A stretch of 64,000 nt of DNA from Riemerella anatipestifer_F (GCF_037861325.1 NZ_JAFELW010000008.1); one strand, 5' to 3'; counted from the first letter of the stretch, positions 44,619-53,172 are shown. The notes: generated by a model from the sequence alone, not told the origin. A program made the numbers and translations.

Positions 44619-45850
44619 AATATTTCTTGTAATTCTTGTACTGATTTGTTTTTGAAATAATCTAATAACCTGCCTTTTTTGTCTAAATTTTTAGTCATAA
44701 TTCCATCTAACTTAGCATTAGAATGAAAATCAAAAAAACGGCATTCCTTTTTTTGTCCCTTTCTGAAAATTCTTCTTTGGATTTGCTCCAGACTTGCATA
44801 GTCCCAATGCTTTTCCCATAGGACCATGATAGAGTAGTCTTGTAGATTTAACCCATAGGTGTGTTTCCCATAGCTTAGCACTTTTACTTTGTCCCCAAAC
44901 CTTTTTGCCACTTCTTCTTGCGAATCTATAAATTTACACGCCACTAAAATTTTGTCTCCTGGATTGTCTTTAATAATCTTCTCCAAAACTTCAAATTTTG
45001 ATTCTGAAATAGAGTAGGAGTGTTGCAGTTTCTGAACCATCGCCATCCATATTTGATTATTCCATTTCATCATTTCTTCCATGTTTAGAAATTTGGCTTT
45101 AATGGCTTCGTATTCATTCTTGCAGTCCTCACTTATTTCAAAATGAACAGGGATGTCTATTCTGCCTACTGAAAGCGTTAGTTTACTTTCAAAGATATAG
45201 GGTTCTATAAGGCTGTAAAGATAATCTATGTTGTGGTACTTATTAATCCATTCCCTTGTTTTCCTTGCTCCCCCTCCTATTTTGGTTATCTTGGTGTATT
45301 CGCAAAAAGTGTTTTTAAATTCTGCTTCTCGCATTCCGAGTATCAAAGGCGAAAGAAACTCCATTTGCGACCAGAGGTCCAATAAGTTTCTACTTAATGG
45401 CGTTCCGTTTAATATCAATTTGTATCCTGCCATTTTACCCAATTGAAATATCCTTTGGGTTCTTTTTGCGTTGGAATTTTTGATTTTTAAACTTTCATCA
45501 CAGATAATCATTGGCTTTTTTGCCTTTTGCAATTTATTCAGAAGTTCCAAATAGATACGATCTGAATTGCTTAGGCTTTCTATACCAACAAAATCGTGAG
45601 CCATTGAAAAACCTCCGTATTTTTCTATTTCTGTTACTACATTATCTGTGCTTAACTTATTGTGAATGGTCTGGTAAGGTGCTAGGTAAAGACAATAATC
45701 ACAGCCTGGCAATGTTTCCACGAGCCTATACGCGGGTAATGTTTTACCTGTTCCTGCTTCCATAAAGAGTGCTCCCACTTTAGTTTGTGAGAGCTTTTCT
45801 ATGGCTTTAGCTTGTTTATAGTCTTCCGTAAAAACGCTCTTGGTCAACAT
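44615..45850 (-). CDS. SNF2/SF2-like helicase
   Basis: 411 residues, two RecA-like domains. Walker A is in FMEAGTGKT (29-37), motif II is ICDES (116-120), motif III is LNGTPLSRNLLDLWSQME (about 146-163), and motif VI is QIQRRIFRKGQ (near 365). It is compact, with no fused nuclease. In phages such proteins remodel or unwind DNA; here it opens the run of overlapping ParB, methyltransferase and PP-loop genes and could be the motor of a DNA-modifying complex. Confidence 0.85.
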   Translation of the reverse strand: MLTKSVFTEDYKQAKAIEKLSQTKVGALFMEAGTGKTLPAYRLVETLPGCDYCLYLAPYQTIHNKLSTDNVVTEIEKYGGFSMAHDFVGIESLSNSDRIYLELLNKLQKAKKPMIICDESLKIKNSNAKRTQRIFQLGKMAGYKLILNGTPLSRNLLDLWSQMEFLSPLILGMREAEFKNTFCEYTKITKIGGGARKTREWINKYHNIDYLYSLIEPYIFESKLTLSVGRIDIPVHFEISEDCKNEYEAIKAKFLNMEEMMKWNNQIWMAMVQKLQHSYSISESKFEVLEKIIKDNPGDKILVACKFIDSQEEVAKRFGDKVKVLSYGKHTYGLNLQDYSIMVLWEKHWDYASLEQIQRRIFRKGQKKECRFFDFHSNAKLDGIMTKNLDKKGRLLDYFKNKSVQELQEIL

Positions 45851-45874
45851 TTATTCCTGCGTTTTATAATTTAA

Positions 45875-46462
45875 TTAAAAGTTAAATGATTTCGCAAAGT
45901 TGTTTGCGGCAGCTTTTTTATTTTCTCCCTCTGCTAAATGAGTTTCCCCATTAGGCATTGTTATTTCTATCTCAACCCAACTATTTGGGCTTAAGGAAAT
46001 AACTTCTGTTACTCTGTATGAGGGAGAAGCTCCGTATTTCTTTTGGCAATACAAAACCAAAGAAGCGAAGTCTTGTATCTCCACATCTACCTCTTTGTTG
46101 GTATTGTGTATTTTATGGTTAGTTTTTGATTTAAAGTTTCTTAAATCCCTAACACTAATAACTCCACATTGTGTGGTACCAAACTTTCCTTTCTCACCAT
46201 TTAATGTGAAAAAAGAGTTTTTAATCTTTCCAAACCATTTGGAATAGATTGTAAATTGCTCTATAATATCATCATTTTCTTCATCTACTATTAAGTATGA
46301 ATAAATGATTTCCATGTGTTTATCTTTATAGATTACAATGCTTGTAAACCCCGTATCTGTTTCGTTATCTCTTACAGGAGATAATTTCAGTAAATCTCCT
46401 TGTTTATTGTTTAGAAAATAATCTGCTATTTTTTCTTTTGAAAGTTTATGTAAATTTTTCAT
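45875..46462 (-). CDS. Protein with C-terminal dsRNA-binding-like domain
   Basis: 195 residues. The last ~65 residues fit the dsRBD pattern: VLYCQKKYGASPSYRVTEV (helix, then P-x-Y), a beta hairpin (WVEIEITMPNGETHLAEGE) and NKKAAANNFAKSF with the lysine/alanine-rich second helix. The N-terminal ~120 residues are unassigned. A dsRBD in a phage operon is unusual; it could protect or modify structured RNA. The start overlaps the upstream gene as ATGA. Confidence 0.6.
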   Translation of the reverse strand: MKNLHKLSKEKIADYFLNNKQGDLLKLSPVRDNETDTGFTSIVIYKDKHMEIIYSYLIVDEENDDIIEQFTIYSKWFGKIKNSFFTLNGEKGKFGTTQCGVISVRDLRNFKSKTNHKIHNTNKEVDVEIQDFASLVLYCQKKYGASPSYRVTEVISLSPNSWVEIEITMPNGETHLAEGENKKAAANNFAKSFNF

Positions 46463-46788
46463 CGCTTTAATTCTTTTTTAATTGTTGATTTACTTTTTGT
46501 TTTTTTCTCTGGAATGTGGTGTTCTACTTCGTATTTGTAGTTAGGTTCTATCTTGCAGGTTTCTGCATTAAACCAAGCTACTTTTTTGCCTGAATATTGT
46601 ATGGATTTCTTTTCTAATATCCAAGCTGCTATCCAATACGAATCGGTTTTTAACACTTCCCAATCTTTTCCAAATACTTGGCTAATAGGGATAATAGCAG
46701 TAGAACCATCAAACGCTGTGGCTTTATAAGCCTTATCCGAAATTTTGACAAGACTTTGAAGCCTTACTGAATAGCATTTAATTTTCAT
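46459..46788 (-). CDS. Hypothetical phage protein
   Basis: 109 residues from the ATG at 46788, which overlaps the upstream stop as ATGA; the longer frame from 46812 (MGIRENRK) is less likely. A beta-rich N-terminal part (KIKCYSVRLQSLVKISDKAYKA, ISQVFGKDW) and a basic tail (KKTKSKSTIKKELKR) suggest nucleic-acid binding. No known family recognised. Confidence 0.55.
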   Translation of the reverse strand: MKIKCYSVRLQSLVKISDKAYKATAFDGSTAIIPISQVFGKDWEVLKTDSYWIAAWILEKKSIQYSGKKVAWFNAETCKIEPNYKYEVEHHIPEKKTKSKSTIKKELKR

Positions 46789-47306
46789 TTTTCTATTTTC
46801 TCTAATGCCCAATCTATTCTTTCTGAAAGTTTTTGAACAGCTATATCTACAGTTGTATCTTCAGAACGATAAACAATATCGTAAACAGGGCAATAAGCTC
46901 CGTTTATTCCAGCAAACTTATTCCAATACCAATACAAACCTCCTTCTATTCTTATTTCTTTATCTGTGGTTTGGTCAGAAAGTCTAAGGTCCAATTTAGG
47001 ATATTTATTTGTAATGCTATCAATTATGATTTTTGCATTTCTCTTGATATCCGCTTTAGAAGACAAGCCTGTAACATCATCCATTCTTAGCGTAGGGTTT
47101 CCTGGATTGTTCCCCATACTAAAACATCTTGTTTCTAAGGGTACAGATTTACCTTCTTGGTATAAACTAAAAGTTTCATTGATTTTACTTTCAGTAATTG
47201 GATTAACAAAAAATCCAATGCTTTTAAGAAAATTGATAGCATCCGTAGCGTTTGAAACCGCTTTTACTTGATTGTAATTGTAAACTTGAACATTAATAGC
47301 TTTCAT
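46785..47306 (-). CDS. Hypothetical protein, first gene of the modification operon
   Basis: 173 residues from the ATG at 47306 (MKAINVQVYNYN), which has an AGGA-type ribosome site a few bases upstream; a longer frame to 47366 reaches into the promoter and is rejected. No family recognised. Contains GGLYWYWNKFAGINGAYCP, aromatic-rich. It is the promoter-proximal gene of the nine-gene run. Confidence 0.6.
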   Translation of the reverse strand: MKAINVQVYNYNQVKAVSNATDAINFLKSIGFFVNPITESKINETFSLYQEGKSVPLETRCFSMGNNPGNPTLRMDDVTGLSSKADIKRNAKIIIDSITNKYPKLDLRLSDQTTDKEIRIEGGLYWYWNKFAGINGAYCPVYDIVYRSEDTTVDIAVQKLSERIDWALEKIEK

Positions 47307-47363
47307 AGTCCTTTCGCCGAGTTTATCGTCCTGCACGGGACTTTTTAATGATTTTTGATAGTG

Positions 47364-47405
47364 CAAATGTACAAAAATATTTCAACAATAAAGCAATTAC
47401 GCTTT
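47364..47405 (-). promoter_or_regulatory. Promoter and candidate operator of the modification operon
   Basis: Minus strand: TTG (47396-47394), a 22-base spacer, TACATTTG (47371-47364), about 58 bases before the first ATG. The -33 region lies in an inverted repeat, AAAGCAATTACGCTTT (47390-47405), a plausible site for the XRE regulator encoded at the operon end. Confidence 0.55.
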
Positions 47406-47426
47406 AATTTTAACAAAAATTAACAT

Positions 47427-47849
47427 TTAAACCTGTACTAACTTTTCTTTCTCTGCTAAAGCTCGGAACTGCTGCTTAACTTCTTCTGTAAAACCAAAAG
47501 ATAAAGACTTTACTAAAAACTTTTTGTGTACCATTGTAGGCTTATTGTGTACTGGGTAATTCTTTTTCTTCTTCTTACCTCCTGGTATTTTCCTAGTTCC
47601 CCTAGTATAGCCTCTGCTTTTTCTAGTCTTCATATCCACAAACCTCATTGGGGCAAGAATGCGATAATCTACCGCGTTATCAGATATGCTTATACTCCCT
47701 GTATCCCATTTGGAAGAACTAAACCTATTTATCCTTCTATGTTTTTTACTAGATTTCAGCACATCTTCTCCATACTGCTGGAGCTTGGCTTTAATAAATC
47801 GCCCTTCTATAACCCCTACATCTGTTTTTCTCTCGTCTAGTAATGCCAT
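47427..47849 (-). CDS. Phage head-tail connector/tail-completion-like protein
   Basis: 140 residues. A very basic middle (RKSRGYTRGTRKIPGGKKKKK, about 76-96) and length resemble small connector or neck proteins that follow the portal in tailed phages. No motif allows a firm call. It starts 2 bases after the upstream gene and is the last gene of the portal-connector run. Confidence 0.45.
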   Translation of the reverse strand: MALLDERKTDVGVIEGRFIKAKLQQYGEDVLKSSKKHRRINRFSSSKWDTGSISISDNAVDYRILAPMRFVDMKTRKSRGYTRGTRKIPGGKKKKKNYPVHNKPTMVHKKFLVKSLSFGFTEEVKQQFRALAEKEKLVQV

Positions 47850-47851
47850 AT

Positions 47852-48292
47852 CTAAAATTGTATATCTAGGCTCCAGCCATTACATTGGGATTTCTTCCAC
47901 ACGGGGTCAAAATCTAAGCCGTTTAAATCTAATCTATCCGTAGGCATATAACAAGGGTCTGAGATTTTAACTATCAACAAATCCTTTACTTTTTTCATTA
48001 AATGATAAGTTCTTTCAAAAACAGCTATAAACTCATCTTCTGTAAGTTCGGAATAGTCTGTTTTTTCTAACACCAAAATCTGTGTTGTTACTGTATCTCC
48101 TATGGCATCTACATTGATGGCTTCTGTACCATATCTAGGAAGTACACCAACTAGATAGGCATTGTCTTCTTTTTCTCTACTTTCCAAAGTATTACCCAAC
48201 TGACTATCATCTACCACTAACCACGCTTTGTTTATACCAGGTACTTCTGCTTTAATTTCTTGAAGAAGCTCGTAAAATAGTTTAGGACTCAT
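47852..48292 (-). CDS. Hypothetical phage structural protein (tail-terminator position)
   Basis: 146 residues, alpha/beta, with VSRYGTEAINVDAIGDTVTTQ-type regular strands. It lies between connector genes, where tail-terminator or minor capsid proteins are usually encoded. It overlaps the upstream gene by 11 bases. Confidence 0.45.
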   Translation of the reverse strand: MSPKLFYELLQEIKAEVPGINKAWLVVDDSQLGNTLESREKEDNAYLVGVLPRYGTEAINVDAIGDTVTTQILVLEKTDYSELTEDEFIAVFERTYHLMKKVKDLLIVKISDPCYMPTDRLDLNGLDFDPVWKKSQCNGWSLDIQF

Positions 48293-49148
48293 TCTTTTTT
48301 TGTGTTTTTAAATCGTCTAAATTCTTTTTTTTCAGCTCATAAAGACGGAGTAATATTTGCCACATATTAGTTTCTCTAACGCCATTGTATGAACCAAACA
48401 CCCCGCTTTCTGCTATGTCGTGAAGCACAGAGTGCATTCCTATACCTGGAATATCAGATTTTTTTTCTTCGCCTGTTTCTTGATAAATGATACTTAAATC
48501 TATGCTTTTCCCCATGACCATAAGTTCTCCCCCTAAAATATATTCTTGCATAGAGGTAAAGTATAGATAAAACCCATATAAATACCGAATATCTATATGC
48601 CTAAATATCCCATTAGCTTTCTTTTTAGCATTTTTAAGCTGGTAGTTTTCGTTTCTACCTAAATAGAAAATAGAAAACAAAGTACGCAGAGCTTCCACAT
48701 CTCCCGTTTGAGAAAAATAAATATATTCCTCCAGCCCATCTACATACTGACCAAACATCACATCTTCAAAGCCATCTTTAGGACCGAAGTAGGTATTAAA
48801 CATTTTTATGTGCGGTAGTGGATTATTAAAATAACCAAGCTTTGTCTCTATCTTAACTCCTTCGGGCGTTTCTGTTTTATTGAAAAAACTATCTATCTTT
48901 TCGGATAGAAGAAAAACTTGCTGCCATTTTATATCATTTTTATCTATTGTTTTGGGTATAGACTTAGGTTTTTCTAAATTCAACAGAGCGTATAACGCCA
49001 AAATTCTAAACTCAAAATAATTGATTTCTTTTGAGTTTAAACAATAAATAAGTTTGGATATATCTGCATATTGCCTTCTATCACACTCGGATAGATTCTC
49101 GGGCAAAAACAATGTTTTCTTTATATCTGGAAAATCTAATATTATCAT
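48282..49148 (-). CDS. Hypothetical phage protein
   Basis: 288 residues, predominantly helical with many aromatic residues (IDIRYLYGFYLYFTSMQEYI). No family recognised. The position after the DUF6712-like gene and before the small connector genes suggests a neck or tail-assembly role. A basic KKKNLDDLKTQKKNES tail closes the protein. Confidence 0.5.
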   Translation of the reverse strand: MIILDFPDIKKTLFLPENLSECDRRQYADISKLIYCLNSKEINYFEFRILALYALLNLEKPKSIPKTIDKNDIKWQQVFLLSEKIDSFFNKTETPEGVKIETKLGYFNNPLPHIKMFNTYFGPKDGFEDVMFGQYVDGLEEYIYFSQTGDVEALRTLFSIFYLGRNENYQLKNAKKKANGIFRHIDIRYLYGFYLYFTSMQEYILGGELMVMGKSIDLSIIYQETGEEKKSDIPGIGMHSVLHDIAESGVFGSYNGVRETNMWQILLRLYELKKKNLDDLKTQKKNES

Positions 49149-49151
49149 AAA

Positions 49152-50054
49152 TTATAAGTCTACAAAACCGTCATCAGCTCCAAACCCTAAAGGCAAATCT
49201 AGTTCTTCTTTAGTTTCGTTTGTTACTTTTTTATTACTAGCTATCTTTTCTTCTATCTTGAGTAAATATTTATCTGCATCTTTTTCAAACACCATTGCCG
49301 TCTCTAAATATTCTAATTTAGCCCCTTGCTTTTTATTAGCACTCCCTGTTTTGGAATATTGTAACACTCCTTTAGGAAATAATCTAATATTAAGCCTACG
49401 AATACCCCACGCCATCGCATAATTTACTCCTGCTATTTCTATTAAATGCCTTAAATCTTCCGAAATAGAATCTCTTTCGTTAAAAATTTCTTTTCCTACT
49501 CTTGGAAGAACCTCTAGTTTATCAAACTCTCTGAGTGCTGGAATCAATTTGAAAAATAAAAGATGAGAACCATCTATATTAAATATATTTTCAAATTTTT
49601 CTATGCTATTTACAAACAAGTTGCTTGAATTATATTTTTTAGTATTTATAGGAATATCATTCTTAATCATATACTTGAGCAACCTGTCTAGATGACGATA
49701 AAACAAGTTTTCTAACCCTTCATCGTTAGATTCTATCTGCCATTCAAAAGCAGATACCATATGCTCGTCTCTCCTCATAAGCCGCCCATTATTAGTAACA
49801 GATAAATCCGCTGTAGGAGCATAAATAATGTATCCCTTAAGAGCTACGGCATATTTAACCAATTCTAGCAAATCCTTATTTGCATTAGGCAAACATAACT
49901 CTTTATAAGTTTGTTCCCCTATAAGGTCTATTATCTCATCTGTAGCAGATTGTAGAGAAGACTTAAGCCTAGCAAAACGCATATCTGCATCTACAAAGCC
50001 TAATAGATCTTTGAACTCAGAGGAAAAACTTTCTTTAGCGAATAACAACTCCAT
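49152..50054 (-). CDS. DUF6712-like phage protein
   Basis: 300 residues. The N-terminus and the region IGEQTYKELCLPNANKDLLELVKYAVALKGYI resemble, from memory, the Bacteroidetes phage family DUF6712, found near portal genes. It may be a head-completion or connector protein. It starts inside the small membrane-protein gene described next. Confidence 0.55.
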   Translation of the reverse strand: MELLFAKESFSSEFKDLLGFVDADMRFARLKSSLQSATDEIIDLIGEQTYKELCLPNANKDLLELVKYAVALKGYIIYAPTADLSVTNNGRLMRRDEHMVSAFEWQIESNDEGLENLFYRHLDRLLKYMIKNDIPINTKKYNSSNLFVNSIEKFENIFNIDGSHLLFFKLIPALREFDKLEVLPRVGKEIFNERDSISEDLRHLIEIAGVNYAMAWGIRRLNIRLFPKGVLQYSKTGSANKKQGAKLEYLETAMVFEKDADKYLLKIEEKIASNKKVTNETKEELDLPLGFGADDGFVDL

Positions 50055-50169
50055 AAAGTATTCTTAATAATGTATAAAACCCTAAGCCTGTACAGAACAA
50101 GGCAAAAACTACCAACATAATGGCTATATATTTGCACCCTTTAGGAGGCGTTGTATTATTCATTTCCAT
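50035..50169 (-). CDS. 44-residue single-pass membrane protein overlapping two genes
   Basis: Reading the minus strand from the ATG at 50169 gives MEMNNTTPPKGCKYIAIMLV, a transmembrane helix (IAIMLVVFALFCTGLGFYTLL) and a basic end RILYGVVIR, with TAA at 50037-50035. It fills the only gap between portal and the DUF6712-like gene and overlaps both by 14-20 bases. Length, one TM helix and tight packing argue for a real gene, perhaps a small holin/antiholin or superinfection-exclusion factor (inference). Confidence 0.6.
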   Translation of the reverse strand: MEMNNTTPPKGCKYIAIMLVVFALFCTGLGFYTLLRILYGVVIR

Positions 50170-51508
50170 AATCTAGTATTTTATTTCTATCTTTCTTTGC
50201 TATCTCTTCTTGCCTTTTGGCTGTACCGTGATAAAAGCCCATCTTGAGCCTCTTATTCGGAAAGTTTATTTTTAGTGCTGCATTTATTACCTTCATCACT
50301 ATCCTTTCTGGTAAATCTATACTTGAAAGCACATAGTTATTGTAAGCGTAATACTGTTCGGAACCAGTATCTGACTTTCCTCCGTGGGATAAATTCCCTA
50401 GTGCCGAGTGTATGCCTATGCCAGTAGCTACAGAAGCGTCTGCTTTATTGGCAATATCTATATGGCTTTGAACTACATCTCTCATTTTCTGGTCTATAAC
50501 ATTTATCTCCCAGCCTAGCTCTGTAAAGTTAGCCCCATCTACATAAAGCACTCGTTCACTATGCCAAAACTTTCCTGCATTTTCAATCCCTGATAGCACC
50601 TCTTTTATTTCCGTTAATATCTTTTTCCTAAGGGCTTTAAGCATAGATTCTTTATAGTCCCTATTTTCTAGGGTACACTTTTCTTTTAGTTCTTCTCGCT
50701 TAGCGTCCCAAAACTCTTTAGGCGAAGTGATATGATATTTAATGTTAATGGCATTTTTACTTAATGCTGCTAAAAATTTAGGTACATTACTGGACTGAAT
50801 AATCCAAGGTACCGAACCTAATATGTGGGGTATAGAAAAGAAGTCTGAACAAAATGTGTATAAATTAGAATATTTAATAGAAATCCCTGCTTTAAAAGGA
50901 TTTTGCTCATCAAACATTGGATATACCTCGTACTCCGAAGGCTCATCTTGTTTATGAAGAATAATATGGGTAGGCGTAAATTTTTTGCCTACTACCAACG
51001 GTCTGTAAGGCACAATATGCTCAAGTTTTGCCACTTTCTGATTAGAGCCTATACGCCAGCCTTTTGTTAAAATAACCTTGGTATAACAGCTCTCTATGTG
51101 GCTATAGTCCGTAACGCATTTGGCTAAATAGCCTTCGTAATCCCAGCTATCTAGCCACTCTTGCACCTCCAAATCATCTTTGTACTCACGGACCAAAGTC
51201 CCATTTACAAATTTTTCTTCATACAATTTAGGACCTTGCCCCCAATTAAGCTGAGTTTTTTTATTTAATATTCCTGGAGCAATAGAGTTAGAATAGACTA
51301 TATTTCTAATAAGTAAAGGCAACTGATTATTTTCTCCATACGGAAAAACATTCCAATCATCATACCTTGAGACAAATGGACGAGCCTCAAAAACATCTAA
51401 CGGAGACCACGGTTTATGTTCCTCTCTCCTTTTATCTATTGTCTCATAAGTAAACGCACATTGCTCGTCTATATTTATCGCATTATAATCATCTATAAAC
51501 TCTATCAT
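50156..51508 (-). CDS. Portal protein
   Basis: 450 residues. The sequence shows the portal layout: an N-terminal wing (RPFVSRYDDWNVFPYGENNQLPLLIRN), a central region, then the channel/crown part with IDIANKADASVATGIGIHSALGNLSHGGKSDTG and EQYYAYNNYVLSS, and a lysine-rich helical end (KRQEEIAKKDRNK). It forms the dodecameric DNA entry ring. Supported by its place among connector genes; terminase lies further upstream. Confidence 0.75.
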   Translation of the reverse strand: MIEFIDDYNAINIDEQCAFTYETIDKRREEHKPWSPLDVFEARPFVSRYDDWNVFPYGENNQLPLLIRNIVYSNSIAPGILNKKTQLNWGQGPKLYEEKFVNGTLVREYKDDLEVQEWLDSWDYEGYLAKCVTDYSHIESCYTKVILTKGWRIGSNQKVAKLEHIVPYRPLVVGKKFTPTHIILHKQDEPSEYEVYPMFDEQNPFKAGISIKYSNLYTFCSDFFSIPHILGSVPWIIQSSNVPKFLAALSKNAINIKYHITSPKEFWDAKREELKEKCTLENRDYKESMLKALRKKILTEIKEVLSGIENAGKFWHSERVLYVDGANFTELGWEINVIDQKMRDVVQSHIDIANKADASVATGIGIHSALGNLSHGGKSDTGSEQYYAYNNYVLSSIDLPERIVMKVINAALKINFPNKRLKMGFYHGTAKRQEEIAKKDRNKILDYGNE

Positions 51509-51797
51509 GTGAAATCTTTAGACAGTTAAACTTCATTAGTAATGGAAGCCAAAAATGTTTTTTTTCTCCTGTATCTGTGTCCTCATAAGCAATAAGATTT
51601 TTGGCGTAACGACTTTTGCTTTTGGGAAGACCCGCAGATAACAATGCTCTATCTATAACCTTGTAGCCTCCACTTTCGCCTCTACTCCTATCACAAGAGA
51701 TAAAACCTATGCTAAATGGGATATTTTGAGACGATAATTTTCTCATCGCTCTAAGGGCATCATAAATATTTATTTCCTTGTTTTCCAAGCCTTCCAT
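51489..51797 (-). CDS. Hypothetical phage protein preceding portal
   Basis: 102 residues; SIGFISCDRSRGESGGYKVI and AKNLIAYEDTDTGEKKHFWL are the most distinctive stretches. No family recognised. It overlaps portal by 20 bases and is preceded, five bases before its ATG, by the T run of a hairpin (separate entry). Confidence 0.5.
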   Translation of the reverse strand: MEGLENKEINIYDALRAMRKLSSQNIPFSIGFISCDRSRGESGGYKVIDRALLSAGLPKSKSRYAKNLIAYEDTDTGEKKHFWLPLLMKFNCLKISHDRVYR

Positions 51798-51800
51798 AAT

Positions 51801-51851
51801 GCAAAAAACGGCAACTTCTTAAAGTTGCCGTGCCAAACTAATTTATAATTT
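51801..51851 (-). promoter_or_regulatory. TTAGTTTGGCA element plus hairpin before the portal block
   Basis: Minus strand: TTATAAATTAGTTTGGCA, then CGGCAACTT / AAGTTGCCG (51809-51830) and TTTTTTGC just before the ATG at 51797. It is shared almost base for base with the element at 59429-59475. It may be a late promoter whose transcript begins with a hairpin, or a terminator/attenuator. Confidence 0.5.
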
Positions 51852-52088
51852 ATTTAACATTTCCATAGCTTTATTATAAGCTGTGTCATATTCTTTTTTA
51901 GAAATTTCTTTTGTGATATATCGGCAAATTCCTATATCGTGCCAATGTTCTGCGATTATACTTTTTAGTTTTGTTTCATTGCCATTAAATACAATACAAA
52001 TCCCCTTATAAAACATTTTATTTTCTGAGGTTACTTTCATATAGCATTTTTCAATAGCTAAACTTATTTCTAGATATTTTAAAGCCAT
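51843..52088 (-). CDS. Hypothetical small phage protein
   Basis: 81 residues, mixed alpha/beta, ISLAIEKCYMKVTSENKMFYKG near the N-terminus. No family recognised. Separated by one base from the upstream gene; last gene before the hairpin element. Confidence 0.5.
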   Translation of the reverse strand: MALKYLEISLAIEKCYMKVTSENKMFYKGICIVFNGNETKLKSIIAEHWHDIGICRYITKEISKKEYDTAYNKAMEMLNKL

Positions 52089-52089
52089 T

Positions 52090-52470
52090 TTAAAAGATTT
52101 TTAAACTTTCTGTATCTATATAAGGCACTTCTAGGAGAATAGATTTTAGCTCTTTCTCGGATAGTACCGACTTAAATGCATAGATATACTCTACCTCATT
52201 ATAAGACATAGACCACGAGCCTAAGCCTTGTACTGATTGTAGTTTTTCTTTTAGCGTTAAAATGGAATTAAAGTATTTTGTCTTAACTTCATACTGAGTG
52301 ATGATGTTCGGATTTTCTTCCTTAACAAAACGATTTTCTCTGTAATAGACCACAGCCGACAAATCGTCATCTACCAAAACCATTATGTTATTTTCTCTCT
52401 TAAAAAGGCTTCCTGCCTCTATTATTTCTTTGTTATTTAGTTCTATATCTATTGTGTTTCTATAATACAT
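52090..52470 (-). CDS. Hypothetical phage protein
   Basis: 126 residues, beta-rich N-terminal part (IDIELNNKEIIEAGSLF, NIMVLVDDDLSAVVYYRENRF). No family recognised. It overlaps the upstream gene by 11 bases. Confidence 0.5.
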   Translation of the reverse strand: MYYRNTIDIELNNKEIIEAGSLFKRENNIMVLVDDDLSAVVYYRENRFVKEENPNIITQYEVKTKYFNSILTLKEKLQSVQGLGSWSMSYNEVEYIYAFKSVLSEKELKSILLEVPYIDTESLKIF

Positions 52471-52699
52471 TTTCTTCTGTTTTTGAGGTTAATAAATCTT
52501 TTAAAACTTTTCTTAGGAGAGAGTGGAGCATCGCTCTTTTCTCTCTTTCTTCTTCTGCTAGGCAGTCTTCGTACAGATAGGCATCTTGGAAGACAGAAAA
52601 CAAGCAGTCTTCTAGTTCGTCCTGCGAGTAGAGACCTCTAAGTATCTCTAGCTCTCTTTGGGCTTTGTCTGAAAGCCCACAAAATAAATTTTTGGCCAT
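52460..52699 (-). CDS. Hypothetical small acidic phage protein
   Basis: 79 residues, strongly acidic (DELEDCLFSVFQDAYLYEDC, AEEEREKR), helical. No family recognised. In the same run as the neighbouring small genes. Confidence 0.5.
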   Translation of the reverse strand: MAKNLFCGLSDKAQRELEILRGLYSQDELEDCLFSVFQDAYLYEDCLAEEEREKRAMLHSLLRKVLKDLLTSKTEENVL

Positions 52700-52709
52700 A
52701 AAAATAGTT

Positions 52710-52994
52710 TTAATAATGACCGTAAAAATTACGGACTAACTTTATGTAGCATAGATTGAAATTTCTTTGTACAGCAAAATGCTCTTTGCCCTCTTGCGTG
52801 AGAACCGCAAGGCGAAATTTACCTTTACCTAGATTTTTGTAAGTGAACCTGCGGAGCTTGTTCTTCTTGTAGAACTCGCAAGGGCTTTCTAATTTTGGAA
52901 GTTTAGAACTAAACCCTTTAGCAGCCTGTGCGTTGGCAAAACGGAAGATATCCAGACTATCTGGAGTACCTTCTAAATTAATTGTGTTTAGCAT
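52710..52994 (-). CDS. Hypothetical basic phage protein
   Basis: 94 residues from the ATG at 52994 (MLNTINLEGTPDSLD). A longer frame starts at 53036, but that part is inside a terminator-like hairpin. The middle is basic (YKKNKLRRFTYKNLGKGKFRL), suggesting nucleic-acid binding. No family recognised. Confidence 0.5.
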   Translation of the reverse strand: MLNTINLEGTPDSLDIFRFANAQAAKGFSSKLPKLESPCEFYKKNKLRRFTYKNLGKGKFRLAVLTQEGKEHFAVQRNFNLCYIKLVRNFYGHY

Positions 52995-53024
52995 TTTATA
53001 ATCATTTAAAAAGTTATTCTGATA

Positions 53025-53172
53025 AAAACCCCACATAAAAAAACCTTGACTTTCGTGGGGTCGCTAAACACAATCATACAAAGAAGATTAACCACTACTT
53101 GCCAAGGCTAAGTTATATCGTAAAAGTTGAAGATTTTTTATAGACTATCTTCCTTGTCTGATTGTATTTAGC
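53025..53172 (-). ncRNA. Candidate structured phage RNA
   Basis: On the minus strand a -7 box (TACATTTG, 53184-53177) is followed at once by a 26-base arm (53172-53147) that pairs with 53088-53063 with only three mismatches, enclosing a 58-base loop. A second hairpin (CCCCAC / GTGGGG, 53062-53028) ends in GTTTTT, terminator-like. No open frame of note lies inside. The unit looks like a stand-alone ~150-base RNA. It could alternatively be a long 5' leader of the downstream small genes. Confidence 0.5.

Noticed and set aside
46805..47271. Three plus-strand frames of 60-101 residues in the first operon gene
   Set aside because: Antisense to a gene with a ribosome site, promoter and ATGA coupling; their compositions look like translated complements.
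53025..53172. Retron or diversity-generating retroelement RNA
   Set aside because: No reverse transcriptase gene in the window and no template/variable repeat pair.
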